A stretch of 64,000 bases of DNA from Ureibacillus thermophilus (GCF_042657185.1 NZ_JBHSNN010000014.1), one strand, 5' to 3'; shown: positions 51,830 through 61,699, counted from the stretch's first letter. The notes: generated by a model not told the origin, from the letters alone. A program made the numbers and translations.

Positions 51830-52933
51830 ATGAGTGAGAAAATTTTTGATCCTAAAGGCGTGCTGAAGGATGTAGAAAATAAATTCGAAATGTTTCAAAT
51901 TCTGAATGAAAACGGGGAAATTGTGAACGAAGAATACGATCCTAAATTATCCGATGAGGATTTAGTAGAATTGATGTCTCGCATGGTTTATACGAGAATT
52001 CTAGACCAACGTTCCATCTCTTTAAACCGTCAAGGACGCCTTGGATTCTACGCACCAACTGCAGGACAAGAAGCTTCTCAAATTGCTTCCCACTATGCAT
52101 TGGAAAAAGATGATTGGATTTTGCCAGGATATAGGGATGTGCCGCAAATTGTTTGGCATGGACTGCCGCTATGGAAAGCCTTTTTGTTCAGCCGCGGACA
52201 TTTCATCGGAAATCAGATACCAGAAGGATTAAATATCGTCCCTCCTCAAATCATTATTGGGGCTCAATACATTCAAACGGCAGGAGTAGCTTTGGGAATT
52301 AAAAAGCGCGGCGGCAAAAATGTAGCCGTGACATATACAGGTGACGGCGGTTCATCGCAAGGAGATTTTTATGAAGGAATCAACTTTGCAGGCGCCTTTA
52401 AAGTGCCGACCATTTTCTTCATCCAAAACAACCAATATGCGATTTCAACGCCAAGAGAAATCCAAACGGCAGCAAAAACTCTAGCACAAAAAGGAATTGC
52501 TGCAGGCATCCCATGTGTGCAAGTTGATGGAATGGATCCACTTGCAGTTTATGTGGCAACAAAAGATGCTCGCGAGCGCGCTGTGGCGGGAGAAGGGCCA
52601 ACATTAATTGAAACGGTTTGCTATCGTTATGGTCCGCACACTATGTCTGGAGACGATCCAACGCGTTATCGTACGCCAGATATTGATAATGAATGGGCGA
52701 AAAAAGATCCGCTTGTGCGTTTCCGCAAATATTTGGAAGGCAAGGGATTATGGTCTGAAGAGAAAGAAACAGAAGTGATTGAAAAAGCGAAAAGCGACAT
52801 TAAAGAAGCTATTAAAAAAGCGGATGAAGCTCCTAAACAAAAGGTAACAGATTTAATTTCCATCATGCACGAGGAACTTCCATCCAATCTTAAAGAGCAG
52901 TATGAAATCTATAAAGCAAAGGAGTTGAAATAA
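51830..52933 (+). CDS. pdhA: Pyruvate dehydrogenase E1 alpha subunit
   Basis: This 367-residue E1 alpha forms the thiamine-diphosphate-dependent decarboxylase of the pyruvate dehydrogenase complex together with PdhB. The ThDP motif is GDGGSSQGDFYEGINFAGAFKVPTIFFIQNN, and the regulatory-loop region YRYGPHTMSGDDPTRYR is present. The ATG follows AAAGGAGAGGTG; the frame is open 18 codons further upstream without a site. First gene of pdhABCD. Confidence 0.96.
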   Translation: MSEKIFDPKGVLKDVENKFEMFQILNENGEIVNEEYDPKLSDEDLVELMSRMVYTRILDQRSISLNRQGRLGFYAPTAGQEASQIASHYALEKDDWILPGYRDVPQIVWHGLPLWKAFLFSRGHFIGNQIPEGLNIVPPQIIIGAQYIQTAGVALGIKKRGGKNVAVTYTGDGGSSQGDFYEGINFAGAFKVPTIFFIQNNQYAISTPREIQTAAKTLAQKGIAAGIPCVQVDGMDPLAVYVATKDARERAVAGEGPTLIETVCYRYGPHTMSGDDPTRYRTPDIDNEWAKKDPLVRFRKYLEGKGLWSEEKETEVIEKAKSDIKEAIKKADEAPKQKVTDLISIMHEELPSNLKEQYEIYKAKELK

Positions 52934-52936
52934 CCT

Positions 52937-53914
52937 ATGGCACAAATGACAATGATTCAAGCGATTACAGATGCGTTAAGAACAGAATTAAAAAATGATG
53001 AAAATGTATTGGTGTTCGGGGAAGACGTCGGCGTCAACGGCGGTGTGTTCCGGGCAACAGAAGGGTTACAAAAGGAATTTGGAGTGGATCGGGTTTTTGA
53101 TACTCCTCTTGCTGAATCGGGAATCGGTGGGCTTGCAATAGGGTTGGCATTACAAGGCTTCCGTCCGGTTCCAGAAATTCAATTTTTCGGATTTGTCTAT
53201 GAAGTAATGGATTCTATTAGCGGTCAAATGGCCCGCTATCGTTACCGTACTGGCGGAACGTATAAAATGCCAATTACGATTCGTTCACCATTTGGCGGTG
53301 GTGTGCAAACTCCTGAGATGCACTCAGATAGTTTGGAAGGATTGATGGCTCAACAACCAGGATTAAAAGTAGTCATTCCTTCAACGCCATATGATGCAAA
53401 AGGATTGTTAATTTCAGCAATCCGCGATGATGATCCGGTCATCTTTTTAGAACATTTAAAATTGTATCGCTCCTTCCGCCAAGAAGTGCCAGAGGGAGAG
53501 TATACAATTCCAATCGGCAAAGCGGACGTTAAACGAGAAGGAAAAGATTTATCTATTTTTGCCTATGGACTTATGGTGCATGAAAGTATAAAAGCGGCAG
53601 AAGAATTAGAAAAAGAAGGATACTCTGTTGAAGTGGTCGACCTTCGCACAGTGCAGCCTCTTGATATTGAAACAATCGTTGCTTCTGTTGAAAAAACAAA
53701 TCGAGCTATCGTTGTTCAAGAGGCGCAAAAACAAGCTGGCATTGCGGCAAATGTTGTGGCAGAAATCATGGAAAGAGCAGTGTGGAGTTTAGAGGCACCT
53801 GTTTTAAGAGTTGCAGCACCGGATACAGTTTATCCATTCCCGCAAGCTGAAAATGTATGGCTGCCAAATTATAAAGACATTATTGAAACAGCGAAAAAAG
53901 TATTGACATTTTAA
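52937..53914 (+). CDS. pdhB: Pyruvate dehydrogenase E1 beta subunit
   Basis: This 325-residue E1 beta has the transketolase-like pyrimidine domain (VFGEDVGVNGGVFRATEGL, TPLAESGIGGLAIGLA) and the C-terminal domain (VEVVDLRTVQPLDIETI). It pairs with PdhA to decarboxylate pyruvate and acetylate the E2 lipoyl arm. It begins three bases after pdhA. Confidence 0.96.
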   Translation: MAQMTMIQAITDALRTELKNDENVLVFGEDVGVNGGVFRATEGLQKEFGVDRVFDTPLAESGIGGLAIGLALQGFRPVPEIQFFGFVYEVMDSISGQMARYRYRTGGTYKMPITIRSPFGGGVQTPEMHSDSLEGLMAQQPGLKVVIPSTPYDAKGLLISAIRDDDPVIFLEHLKLYRSFRQEVPEGEYTIPIGKADVKREGKDLSIFAYGLMVHESIKAAEELEKEGYSVEVVDLRTVQPLDIETIVASVEKTNRAIVVQEAQKQAGIAANVVAEIMERAVWSLEAPVLRVAAPDTVYPFPQAENVWLPNYKDIIETAKKVLTF

Positions 53915-53936
53915 GTAGCAGAAAGGGTGATTAGTA

Positions 53937-55241
53937 ATGGCGTTTGAGTTTCGTATGCCGGATATTGGCGAAGGAATTCATGAAGGCGAAATTGTCAAAT
54001 GGTTCGTAAAACCTGGAGATGAAGTGAAAGAAGATGATATTTTATGTGAAATTCAAAACGATAAAGCAGTCGTTGAAATTCCTTCTCCAGTGGATGGGAA
54101 AGTAGAAGAAATTTTAGTGGATGAAGGAAAAGTGGCAGTGGTTGGCGACGTGCTTATCCGCTTCGATGCGCCAGGTTATGAAAATATGCAATTTAAAGGC
54201 GATGTGCATATAGAAGAAGGAACGAAAAAAACAGAAGAACAAGTGCACGCAACAGCGGAAGATGGAAAGGTAGAAAATGCAAAAGAAGAGACATCATTGA
54301 CGGCTAAAGAAGAAGTGGCTGCCCGCGTCATTGCGATGCCTTCTGTTCGCAAATTTGCAAGAGAAAATGGTGTAGATATTCGCAAAGTGAAGGGAACTGG
54401 TAAAAACGGGCGCATTTTAAAAGAAGATGTGATTCAATACATGGAAGGCGGACAAAAAGCACAAGAAGTGCCGGAAGTGTCTTCAGAAAAAGTGGAAGCT
54501 GCGCAAGAATCACCAAAAGCTCCTATATTGGAAGGCGATTTTCCAGAAACGAGAGAAAAAATTTCCGGAATCCGCAAAGCCATTGCGAAAGCTATGGTTC
54601 ATTCAAAACAAACGGCACCTCATGTCACATTGATGGACGAAGTGGACGTGACAAATTTAGTGGCCCATCGCAAAAAATTCAAAGACATTGCAGCGGAGAA
54701 GGGCATCAAGTTAACTTACTTGCCATATGTAGTAAAGGCATTGGTCGCAATGCTTCGTGAATTTCCAGAATTCAATCGTTCCTTTGACGATGCAACAGAA
54801 GAAATCATTCAAAAACATTACTATAATGTAGGAATTGCTGCAGATACGGAGCGTGGACTCCTCGTTCCGGTCATCAAACATGCCGATAAAAAATCCATTT
54901 TTGCATTGGCAAAAGAAATTAATGAGTTGGCAACAAAGGCGCGCGAAGGCAAACTGGCTCCTAATGAGATGAAGGGCGGTTCCATGTCCATTACGAATAT
55001 AGGATCTGCTGGAGGCCAATGGTTTACGCCGGTCATTAATTATCCGGAAATTGCAATTTTAGGGCTTGGAAGAATTTCAGAAAAGCCTATAATAAAAGAA
55101 GGTGAAATTATTGCAGCACCTATGTTAGCATTATCATTGAGCTTTGATCATCGTTTGATCGATGGCGCATTGGCTCAAAATGCGTTAAATTATCTAAAAC
55201 AATTAATTAGTGATCCAGAACTTTTATTAATGGAGGCGTAA
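53937..55241 (+). CDS. pdhC: Dihydrolipoamide acetyltransferase E2
   Basis: This 434-residue E2 core protein has a single lipoyl domain with the lipoylated Lys43 in NDKAVVEIPSP, a flexible Ala/Glu/Lys-rich linker (about 85-125) and a peripheral-subunit binding domain (MPSVRKFARENGVDIRKVKGTG...). The catalytic acetyltransferase domain ends in the HxxxDG-type motif SFDHRLIDGALAQ. It transfers acetyl groups to CoA and forms the 60-mer core in Gram-positives. Confidence 0.96.
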   Translation: MAFEFRMPDIGEGIHEGEIVKWFVKPGDEVKEDDILCEIQNDKAVVEIPSPVDGKVEEILVDEGKVAVVGDVLIRFDAPGYENMQFKGDVHIEEGTKKTEEQVHATAEDGKVENAKEETSLTAKEEVAARVIAMPSVRKFARENGVDIRKVKGTGKNGRILKEDVIQYMEGGQKAQEVPEVSSEKVEAAQESPKAPILEGDFPETREKISGIRKAIAKAMVHSKQTAPHVTLMDEVDVTNLVAHRKKFKDIAAEKGIKLTYLPYVVKALVAMLREFPEFNRSFDDATEEIIQKHYYNVGIAADTERGLLVPVIKHADKKSIFALAKEINELATKAREGKLAPNEMKGGSMSITNIGSAGGQWFTPVINYPEIAILGLGRISEKPIIKEGEIIAAPMLALSLSFDHRLIDGALAQNALNYLKQLISDPELLLMEA

Positions 55242-55244
55242 CAA

Positions 55245-56657
55245 ATGGTAGTAGGAGATTTTCCAATTGAAATCGACACACTTGTAGTCGGAGCGGGTCC
55301 TGGTGGATATGTAGCTGCGATTCGTGCGGCACAAACTGGGCAAAAAGTGACAGTTGTTGAAAAAAATGAAGTGGGCGGCGTATGCTTAAACGTTGGATGT
55401 ATCCCTTCAAAAGCATTGATTTCTGTTGCTCACCGTTATGAAAATGCGAAACATTCAGAAGATATGGGCGTTATTGCATCTGATGTAAAACTTGACTTTT
55501 CAAAAGTTCAAGCATTCAAAGATAGCGTAGTGAAAAAATTAACTGGCGGGGTAGCCGGTTTATTAAAAGGAAATAATGTAGACGTTATCAAAGGTGAAGC
55601 ATATTTTGTTGATGCAAACACTGTTCGCGTTGTAAACGGTGACAATGCTCAAACTTACAAATTTAAAAATGCTATTCTAGCTACAGGTTCACGTCCTGTA
55701 GAAATCCCAACATTCAAATATTCTGACCGCGTATTGAACTCCACTGGCGCATTAAATCTAAAAGAATTGCCTAAAAAATTAGTGGTTATCGGCGGTGGAT
55801 ATATCGGTACAGAATTAGGTACTGCATATGCTAACTTCGGTACAGAAGTAACAATTCTTGAAGGTGGAAGCGACATTTTAGCCGGATTTGAAAAACAAAT
55901 GACTCAAATCGTGAAAAAAGGCTTGAAGAAAAAAGGCGTGACAATTGAAGTGAACGCCCTTGCCAAAGGTGTAGAAGAAACAGAAAATGGCGTAATCGTT
56001 ACTTATGAAGTAAACGGCGAAGAGAAAAAAGTAGAAGCAGATTATGTGCTTGTAACAGTTGGACGCAGACCAAACACAGATGAACTTGGTCTTGAACAAA
56101 TCGGCATCGAGTTTGGCGAAAGAGGACTTATTAAAGTTGACAAACAATGCCGCACAAATATCCCAAACATTTATGCAATCGGTGATATCGTTGCTGGTCC
56201 GCAACTTGCTCACAAAGCTTCTTATGAAGGAAAAGTTGCTGCAGAAGCAATTGCCGGACATAAATCTGTTGTTGACTACTTAGCAATTCCAGCAGTTTGC
56301 TTCACTGATCCAGAAATGGCATCTGTTGGATATAGCGAAGAACAAGCGAAAGCGGAAGGCATCGAAGTAAAAGTTGCGAAATTCCCATTTGCTGCAAACG
56401 GCCGTGCATTAGCATTAAATCAAACAGAAGGATTTGTGAAACTTGTCGCGCGTAAAGAAGATGGCCTCATCATCGGTGGACAAATCGTAGGTGCAGGTGC
56501 ATCTGACATGATTTCAGAAATCTGCTTAGCTATCGAAGGCGGCATGACAGCTGAAGATATCGCTCTTACAATTCACCCACATCCAACATTGGGCGAAATC
56601 ACAATGGAAACTGCCGAAGTACTATTAGGCAATCCTATTCATATCATTTCAAAATAA
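55245..56657 (+). CDS. pdhD: Dihydrolipoyl dehydrogenase E3
   Basis: This 470-residue flavoprotein reoxidises the lipoyl group with NAD+. The FAD loop is GAGPGGYVAAIRAAQ, the redox disulfide is Cys47/Cys52 in GGVCLNVGCIPSKALI, the NAD loop is GGGYIGTELG, and the C-terminal dimer motif HPHPTLGE holds the catalytic His. It is last in pdhABCD, starting three bases after pdhC. Codon use shifts slightly toward C-ending codons compared with its neighbours, as expected for a highly expressed gene. Confidence 0.96.
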   Translation: MVVGDFPIEIDTLVVGAGPGGYVAAIRAAQTGQKVTVVEKNEVGGVCLNVGCIPSKALISVAHRYENAKHSEDMGVIASDVKLDFSKVQAFKDSVVKKLTGGVAGLLKGNNVDVIKGEAYFVDANTVRVVNGDNAQTYKFKNAILATGSRPVEIPTFKYSDRVLNSTGALNLKELPKKLVVIGGGYIGTELGTAYANFGTEVTILEGGSDILAGFEKQMTQIVKKGLKKKGVTIEVNALAKGVEETENGVIVTYEVNGEEKKVEADYVLVTVGRRPNTDELGLEQIGIEFGERGLIKVDKQCRTNIPNIYAIGDIVAGPQLAHKASYEGKVAAEAIAGHKSVVDYLAIPAVCFTDPEMASVGYSEEQAKAEGIEVKVAKFPFAANGRALALNQTEGFVKLVARKEDGLIIGGQIVGAGASDMISEICLAIEGGMTAEDIALTIHPHPTLGEITMETAEVLLGNPIHIISK

Positions 56658-56669
56658 TTCATAATAAAA

Positions 56670-56702
56670 AAGGAGCAATCTGTCTGGTTGCTCCTTTTTT
56701 TG
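56670..56702 (+). terminator. Terminator of pdhABCD
   Basis: A perfect 9-bp stem, AAGGAGCAA / TTGCTCCTT, is followed by T5. The group II intron remnant begins four bases later, the insertion preference of group IIC introns. Confidence 0.9.
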
Positions 56703-56705
56703 GTG

Positions 56706-57334
56706 GTGCGCCCGGCATGTACATGAACTATAGGGTGTAAGTCCCGAACCCCGAAGACAGAAGTAGAGGTTAGCCAAGAGCAAGGGTGTCCGTGGTGACG
56801 CGGAATCTGAAGGAAGCTGGAGGCAAAACACCGGTCCGAGGAACACGAACCTCATATAAGGCTAGGTATGATTGAGTGAGTTTGCCAAACAAAACAAAGC
56901 TCTTTCTGTCGAAGGTCATATCGAGTAAATGAGGCGGATAGATGGTGTGAAAGTGCATGTACTTACCCGGGGAGGTCTGGCGGATAGGTGAAGTACGCTT
57001 CATAACCTACTTAGTGATAAGTAGCTGAACCGTCAGAAGTCAGCAGAGGTCATAGTATTAGTTGGTCTAGAACAACTAAGAAGGACCGAACAATTAAGAG
57101 AGAATAGCCCTTGGCATTCAGTGGGTCATGATGAACACAGAAAACGTAGTACATCACTTGAGGAAGGAATCGGTGAATCCCGTGGGAGACCTCTTGGAAC
57201 GTGCAGTGACCACTGGCATAAAGAGAACTGCTATTCACGGAAGTTATAAAAACTTGCGTCAATTATCTTAATTGAACCGCTGTATACTACGGTGGTGTGA
57301 GAGGACGGGAGTTAACCGCTCCCTCCTGCTCGAT
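56706..57334 (+). mobile_element. Degenerate, ORF-less group II intron (group IIC-like)
   Basis: The 5' end GTGCGCCCGGCATG and the stretch ...AACTATAGGGTGTAAGTCCC are the typical group II start. The 3' end ...GTGTGAGAGGACGGGAGTTAACCGCTCC is the typical domain VI. Between them, only the beginning of the region that normally leads into the reverse transcriptase gene is recognisable (GAACACAGAAAACG...CGTGGGAGACCTCTTGG). The ORF is gone. Domain V also seems shortened: GAACCGCTGTATAC joins directly to TACGGTGGTG without the usual hairpin tip. It is therefore probably unable to splice or move. Boundaries are approximate to a few bases. Confidence 0.82.
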
Positions 57335-58186
57335 TGAAACCGTTTGGATATTCGCTGCGTATTGTTTAATGAGAAATACAATCAATGAAAATTCTTCATA
57401 TTTCTGCAGATTGGACACAAGACCAGTTAAGATGGCCAATCTAGGATTTTCTTTCTTCATTTCATCTATTAAAAGTTGAATGGATTCATCAATCAACGGG
57501 TTTTCCTTATAATGCCCATCTAATGGTTCGAGCAAAGATAAAATATGTTCTTTTGAAATCAGTTCATCGAAATTGGAAGAACCTATTAAATTCCACATTT
57601 GTTCCGTCACAAAATGAAGGTTGCTGTATTCTACAATAATATTTACTTTTTCTGCAAGGCTATTGGCTAAATGCTCTAAATTATACTTTTGTGGACGAGT
57701 CGTAATAAATTCGGTATAACTAATTAACAAACCACGAACAACTAATAATAAATCATACTTAAAATGTTCCGCTTTTTCTCCAAAAGTTTGTTGGATAATC
57801 GTCAGCAGCGATTGATCAAGAATGGAATTCAATTCTTTGATTTTTTTAATGACTTCATTGTTCATCGGCTGAAAATTTTCCCGCATGCACATGGAGATAA
57901 AGGAGTAGTGGTCTTCTAAAAGTTTAAAACTGTGAAAAAAGAACAACGTGATTTTATTTTCTTTCGGTATGCTGTCATTTAAAATTTCATTCTGTTTCGC
58001 AATGATTTTTTTAATAAAATAATTGGTAATTTCCACGAGTAAATCATCTTTTGATTTAAAGCTGAGATAAAAGGCGCCTTTCGAAATGCCGCATGCATTG
58101 GTTATATCTTGGATGGAAGTAGACTCCACACCGTTTTTCGAAAACAGTTCAATAGCCTTCTCCATAATTAGAATTTTTTTTGTCAC
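57287..58186 (-). CDS. TetR family regulator of the RND efflux gene
   Basis: This 299-residue TetR regulator has an N-terminal HTH (TSIQDITNACGISKGAFYLSFKSKDDLL) and a longer than usual ligand domain. It starts with GTG behind GGAGGAG. It is divergent from the RND gene, and two operator-like palindromes lie between them, so it very likely represses that gene. Its last ~14 residues (QEGAVNSRPLTPP) and stop are encoded by the 3' end of the adjacent intron remnant, so the native C-terminus has been replaced. The ligand is unknown. Confidence 0.85.
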   Translation of the reverse strand: MTKKILIMEKAIELFSKNGVESTSIQDITNACGISKGAFYLSFKSKDDLLVEITNYFIKKIIAKQNEILNDSIPKENKITLFFFHSFKLLEDHYSFISMCMRENFQPMNNEVIKKIKELNSILDQSLLTIIQQTFGEKAEHFKYDLLLVVRGLLISYTEFITTRPQKYNLEHLANSLAEKVNIIVEYSNLHFVTEQMWNLIGSSNFDELISKEHILSLLEPLDGHYKENPLIDESIQLLIDEMKKENPRLAILTGLVSNLQKYEEFSLIVFLIKQYAANIQTVSIEQEGAVNSRPLTPP

Positions 58187-58225
58187 AAAATCTCCTCCGA
58201 AATGTAAAGAAATAACTCGATTACA

Positions 58226-58277
58226 TTGACAGTGACTGTTCAGTCAATTATTATATTGAAATGTGACCGATTAGTCA
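58226..58277 (+). promoter_or_regulatory. RND gene promoter with two TetR-type operators
   Basis: TTGACA (58226-58231) and TATTAT (58249-58254) are 17 bp apart. The palindrome TGACTGTTCAGTCA (58233-58246) lies within the spacer. A second, TGACCGATTAGTCA (58264-58277), lies just downstream of the -10 box. Both have the TGAC-N6-GTCA form and start 31 bp apart, three helical turns. Binding of the divergently encoded TetR protein would block the promoter. Confidence 0.78.
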
Positions 58278-58295
58278 AAAAAGGTGGGTTTAACT

Positions 58296-61200
58296 TTGAA
58301 TGGATTAGTGAATTTCGTCATAAAAAATAAGTTAGCCGTATGGTTATTAGCCATTATTTTAATGGTAACAGGAATTTATTCTACTTCCCGAATGAATAAA
58401 GAAACAATTCCTGATATTTCCATTCCCTATATTACTGTAATGACAGTATATCCAGGTGCTACTCCTGAACAATCGATGAATGATATTTCCATTCCTCTGG
58501 AAAAAGCGGTGCAAAACCTGAGAAATGTTGTAGGTGTTTATTCAACATCATATTCGAATATGTCCAGCGTACAAATCGAATATGAATATGGAACAGACAT
58601 GCTGGATGCGGAACGGGAATTGCGTTCAGTCATTGACAGCATGGAGTTTCCGGATACAGCCCAAGACCCTACAATTGCCCGGATTACAGTGAATTCTTTC
58701 CCGATTTTAGCATTAAGTGTTTCAAGCGATAAAGAAGACATTGTGGAACTGACTTCCACAGTTGAAGATGTCATTGTACCGAAATTAGAAGGGATTGAAG
58801 GCGTATCTTCCGTTTCCATTTCGGGCCAGCACGTAAATAAAGTGGAACTTGAATATGACCAAGAAAAAATGGCGTCTTTAGGTATTACGGAAGATAATGT
58901 GAAACAAATGATTCAAGCAAGCGACTTAAAAGCTCCGCTTGGGTTATATCCATTTAAAGAAAAAGAACAATCTATCGTAATAGATGGCAAATTTACAACA
59001 GTTGATGAATTGAAAAACTTGCTTATTCCAGTTACACCAACTTTACAACACCCAACACCTTTTGTGACTTTAGGGGAAATTGCAAAAGTGGAATTAGTCG
59101 GGGAAGTTGAATCAGTTTCCCGTACAAATGGAAAAGAAGCAATCGGCATCCAGATTGTAAAAGGTCAAGAAGCAAATACAGTTGAAGTCGTGAATGAAGC
59201 AAAAGACATCATTAAAGAATTAGAAGACAAATATGACGGACTGCGCATTGATGTAACCCTTGACCAAGGGGAACCAATCGAAGAATCCGTTTCTACGATG
59301 TTAGGAAAAGCGTTATACGGTGCAGGATTTGCGATTATTATTATTTTGCTGTTCTTGCGCGATATTAAGTCAACCATTATATCCGTTATTTCCATTCCGT
59401 TGTCTTTGTTGATTGCATTTACAATTTTGCATCAAATGGAAATTACATTAAATATCATGACTCTTGGTGCAATGACCGTTGCAATTGGACGGGTTATCGA
59501 CGACTCCATCGTTGTAGTTGAAAATATTTATAGACGATTGCACTTAAAAGATGAAAAATTAAAAGGCCGTGCATTGATTCGTTCTGCAACGATTGAAATG
59601 TTTATACCGATTTTAGCTTCCACCCTTGTAACCATTGCCGTGTTTGCGCCGCTTGTATTAGTTGGCGGCATGGTGGGAGAGCTATTTATGCCGTTTGCAT
59701 TAACGATGGCATTTGCCTTATTGGCATCATTATTTGTGGCTATTACAGTTGTACCTTCCCTATCACATACACTGTTTAAAAAGCAATTGTATGGCGAAAA
59801 AGCAGTTGGAAAAAATAAACATGAAAAACAAAGCACTTTAGCTTCATGGTATAAAAGAGTATTGGCTTGGTCTTTAAATCATAAAGTGATTGCTTCTCTT
59901 ATTGCGATTGCTTTATTAGTCGGAAGTTTATTCTTAATTCCTGTTGTAGGTTTCAGCTTCCTATCTGCTGACCAAGAAAAAGTTATGTATCTCACATATA
60001 CGCCTGAACCTGGCGAGTCTAAGGAAAAAACGTTGGAAAATGTGCAAGTTGTTGAAGATCACTTGCTTAAAAGAGATGATGTAAAAATCGTCCAAGTTTC
60101 CATTGGTTCAAGCGGTGGTCCGATGATGGGCATGATGGGAACGGACGGTGCGTTGTTGTATGTCATTTTCGAGGATGACACGAAAAACTTTGATGATGTC
60201 CAAGATGAAGTCGTAAAATACATCGATCGCTTGGAGCAATCAGGCAAATGGAACAATCAAAACTTCAGCATGTCCATGTCCAATAACGAATTAAGTTATA
60301 CTGTTTATGGCGATGACATGGAGAAAATTGAAAAAACTGTATCAGACATTGAACAAATTATGAAAGAGTCTGGAAACTTAAAAGATGTGAGTACATCCCT
60401 TTCAGAACGTTATGATGAATTCACATTAAAAGTGAACCAACAAACATTGTTACAATATGGTTTAACAGCAGGGCAGCTTGCCATGATGTTAAATCCAAAC
60501 CAAAAAGATGAAGTGTTGACAACACTTAAAAAAGACGGAACAAATATCGATGTCATTGTAAAACGAAATGTCCACTTAGCAGAATCTTTTGATGATTTAT
60601 TAGAGCAACCTGTGCCGACTGCAATAGGCGCACCTGTACAGCTTAAAGACATTGTGGAAGTGGAAAAAGGTACAGTTTCCAATACGATTTCCCGCAGCAA
60701 AGGGCAGTTGTATGCAAGTGTATCTGGTACAGTCACTAGCAAAGATGTAACGAAAGCTTCATCAGAGGTAGATGAAAAAATAGATAAACTTGAATTGCCA
60801 AAAGGCGTTGAAATTGGCATTGACGGTGTTACAGCAGATATGGAAGAAGCCTTTACACAATTAGGATTTGCAATGATCGTGGCAATTGGAATTGTTTACT
60901 TCATCCTTGTTGTAACCTTTGGAGAAGGGTTGGCTCCATTCGCAATCCTCTTCTCATTGCCGTTTGCAGTCATTGGTTCATTGGTGGGGCTTTGGATTGC
61001 AGGAGAAACGATTTCCGTATCGGTTATGATGGGTATGCTTATGTTGATTGGTATTGTTGTAACGAATGCGGTTGTATTAGTTGACCGAATCATCAATATG
61101 GAACGTACAGGAATGCCAATACGTGAAGCTATCCTAGAAGCAGGTGCTACTCGTCTTCGTCCAATCTTAATGACAGCAATCGCCACAATTGGTGCATTAA

Positions 61201-61373
61201 TTCCGCTTGCGATTGGCGCAGAAGGCAGCGGCATGATTTCAAGAGATTTAGGCATTTGCGTTATCGGCGGATTATTCAGTTCAACGATGTTAACATTAAT
61301 CGTAGTGCCGATTGTATATGAAATTTTATCTAAACTGTTGAGAAAAAATCGTACAGTAATTGAAGAAGATTAA
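58296..61373 (+). CDS. RND family efflux pump (SwrC/AcrB type)
   Basis: This 1025-residue RND transporter has 12 membrane helices and two large extracytoplasmic loops. Helix-4 features appear in TVAIGRVIDDSIVVVENIYRRL, and the symmetrical second half has GIVVTNAVVLVDRI. It resembles SwrC (YerP) of B. subtilis, which exports surfactin-like lipopeptides and other amphiphiles by proton antiport. The start is TTG with AAAGGTG; a GTG four codons upstream is possible. No membrane fusion protein gene is adjacent, as usual for Gram-positive RND pumps. Regulation is by the divergent TetR. Confidence 0.92.
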   Translation: MNGLVNFVIKNKLAVWLLAIILMVTGIYSTSRMNKETIPDISIPYITVMTVYPGATPEQSMNDISIPLEKAVQNLRNVVGVYSTSYSNMSSVQIEYEYGTDMLDAERELRSVIDSMEFPDTAQDPTIARITVNSFPILALSVSSDKEDIVELTSTVEDVIVPKLEGIEGVSSVSISGQHVNKVELEYDQEKMASLGITEDNVKQMIQASDLKAPLGLYPFKEKEQSIVIDGKFTTVDELKNLLIPVTPTLQHPTPFVTLGEIAKVELVGEVESVSRTNGKEAIGIQIVKGQEANTVEVVNEAKDIIKELEDKYDGLRIDVTLDQGEPIEESVSTMLGKALYGAGFAIIIILLFLRDIKSTIISVISIPLSLLIAFTILHQMEITLNIMTLGAMTVAIGRVIDDSIVVVENIYRRLHLKDEKLKGRALIRSATIEMFIPILASTLVTIAVFAPLVLVGGMVGELFMPFALTMAFALLASLFVAITVVPSLSHTLFKKQLYGEKAVGKNKHEKQSTLASWYKRVLAWSLNHKVIASLIAIALLVGSLFLIPVVGFSFLSADQEKVMYLTYTPEPGESKEKTLENVQVVEDHLLKRDDVKIVQVSIGSSGGPMMGMMGTDGALLYVIFEDDTKNFDDVQDEVVKYIDRLEQSGKWNNQNFSMSMSNNELSYTVYGDDMEKIEKTVSDIEQIMKESGNLKDVSTSLSERYDEFTLKVNQQTLLQYGLTAGQLAMMLNPNQKDEVLTTLKKDGTNIDVIVKRNVHLAESFDDLLEQPVPTAIGAPVQLKDIVEVEKGTVSNTISRSKGQLYASVSGTVTSKDVTKASSEVDEKIDKLELPKGVEIGIDGVTADMEEAFTQLGFAMIVAIGIVYFILVVTFGEGLAPFAILFSLPFAVIGSLVGLWIAGETISVSVMMGMLMLIGIVVTNAVVLVDRIINMERTGMPIREAILEAGATRLRPILMTAIATIGALIPLAIGAEGSGMISRDLGICVIGGLFSSTMLTLIVVPIVYEILSKLLRKNRTVIEED

Positions 61374-61387
61374 TTCGCAAAGAAAGA

Positions 61388-61428
61388 ATTCGCCCCCGAT
61401 GCTTACTATATCGGGGGTGAATTTTTTT
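61388..61428 (+). terminator. Terminator of the RND gene
   Basis: A 13-bp stem, ATTCGCCCCCGAT / ATCGGGGGTGAAT (one G-U pair), is followed by TTTTTTT. Confidence 0.92.
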
Positions 61429-61662
61429 ATCCTTGATGGGCTTGTGTAAATAGAGTATGGCTGATAGTGCACCACTTTCATATATTTGGGAATGAATCAT
61501 TTTGTAAGAATAATGTAAGAATAGACTCTTCTCTATACCCATGTTTCCATATAGTAGACATCGCAAGAAAATTCTATGAATTTTATCCAAATTTTAGATT
61601 CTTTTGATTTTTGAAAATAATTAATAGACAAAATTTTGTCACAAGTTTAAAATAACGGATAC
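61429..61662 (+). other. Intergenic gap before lrgA
   Basis: AT-rich, no gene seen. I find no convincing LytR-type direct repeats, though lrgAB is usually under such control. Confidence 0.4.
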
Positions 61663-61699
61663 GGGGGGTGAAATTTGGAAAAAGTTTGACTTTTTCCAA
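61663..61699 (+). promoter_or_regulatory. GGGGGG site and hairpin in front of lrgA
   Basis: A strong ribosome-site-like GGGGGGTG (61663-61670) lies 36 bases before the lrgA ATG. Between them is a perfect inverted repeat, TTGGAAAAAGT / ACTTTTTCCAA with a TTG loop (61675-61699). Folded, the hairpin would bring the site to about nine bases from the ATG. Confidence 0.5.

Noticed and set aside
56649..57262. Several minus-strand short frames over the intron region as possible genes
   Set aside because: They fall in the structured RNA part of a group II intron, without start sites or family features.
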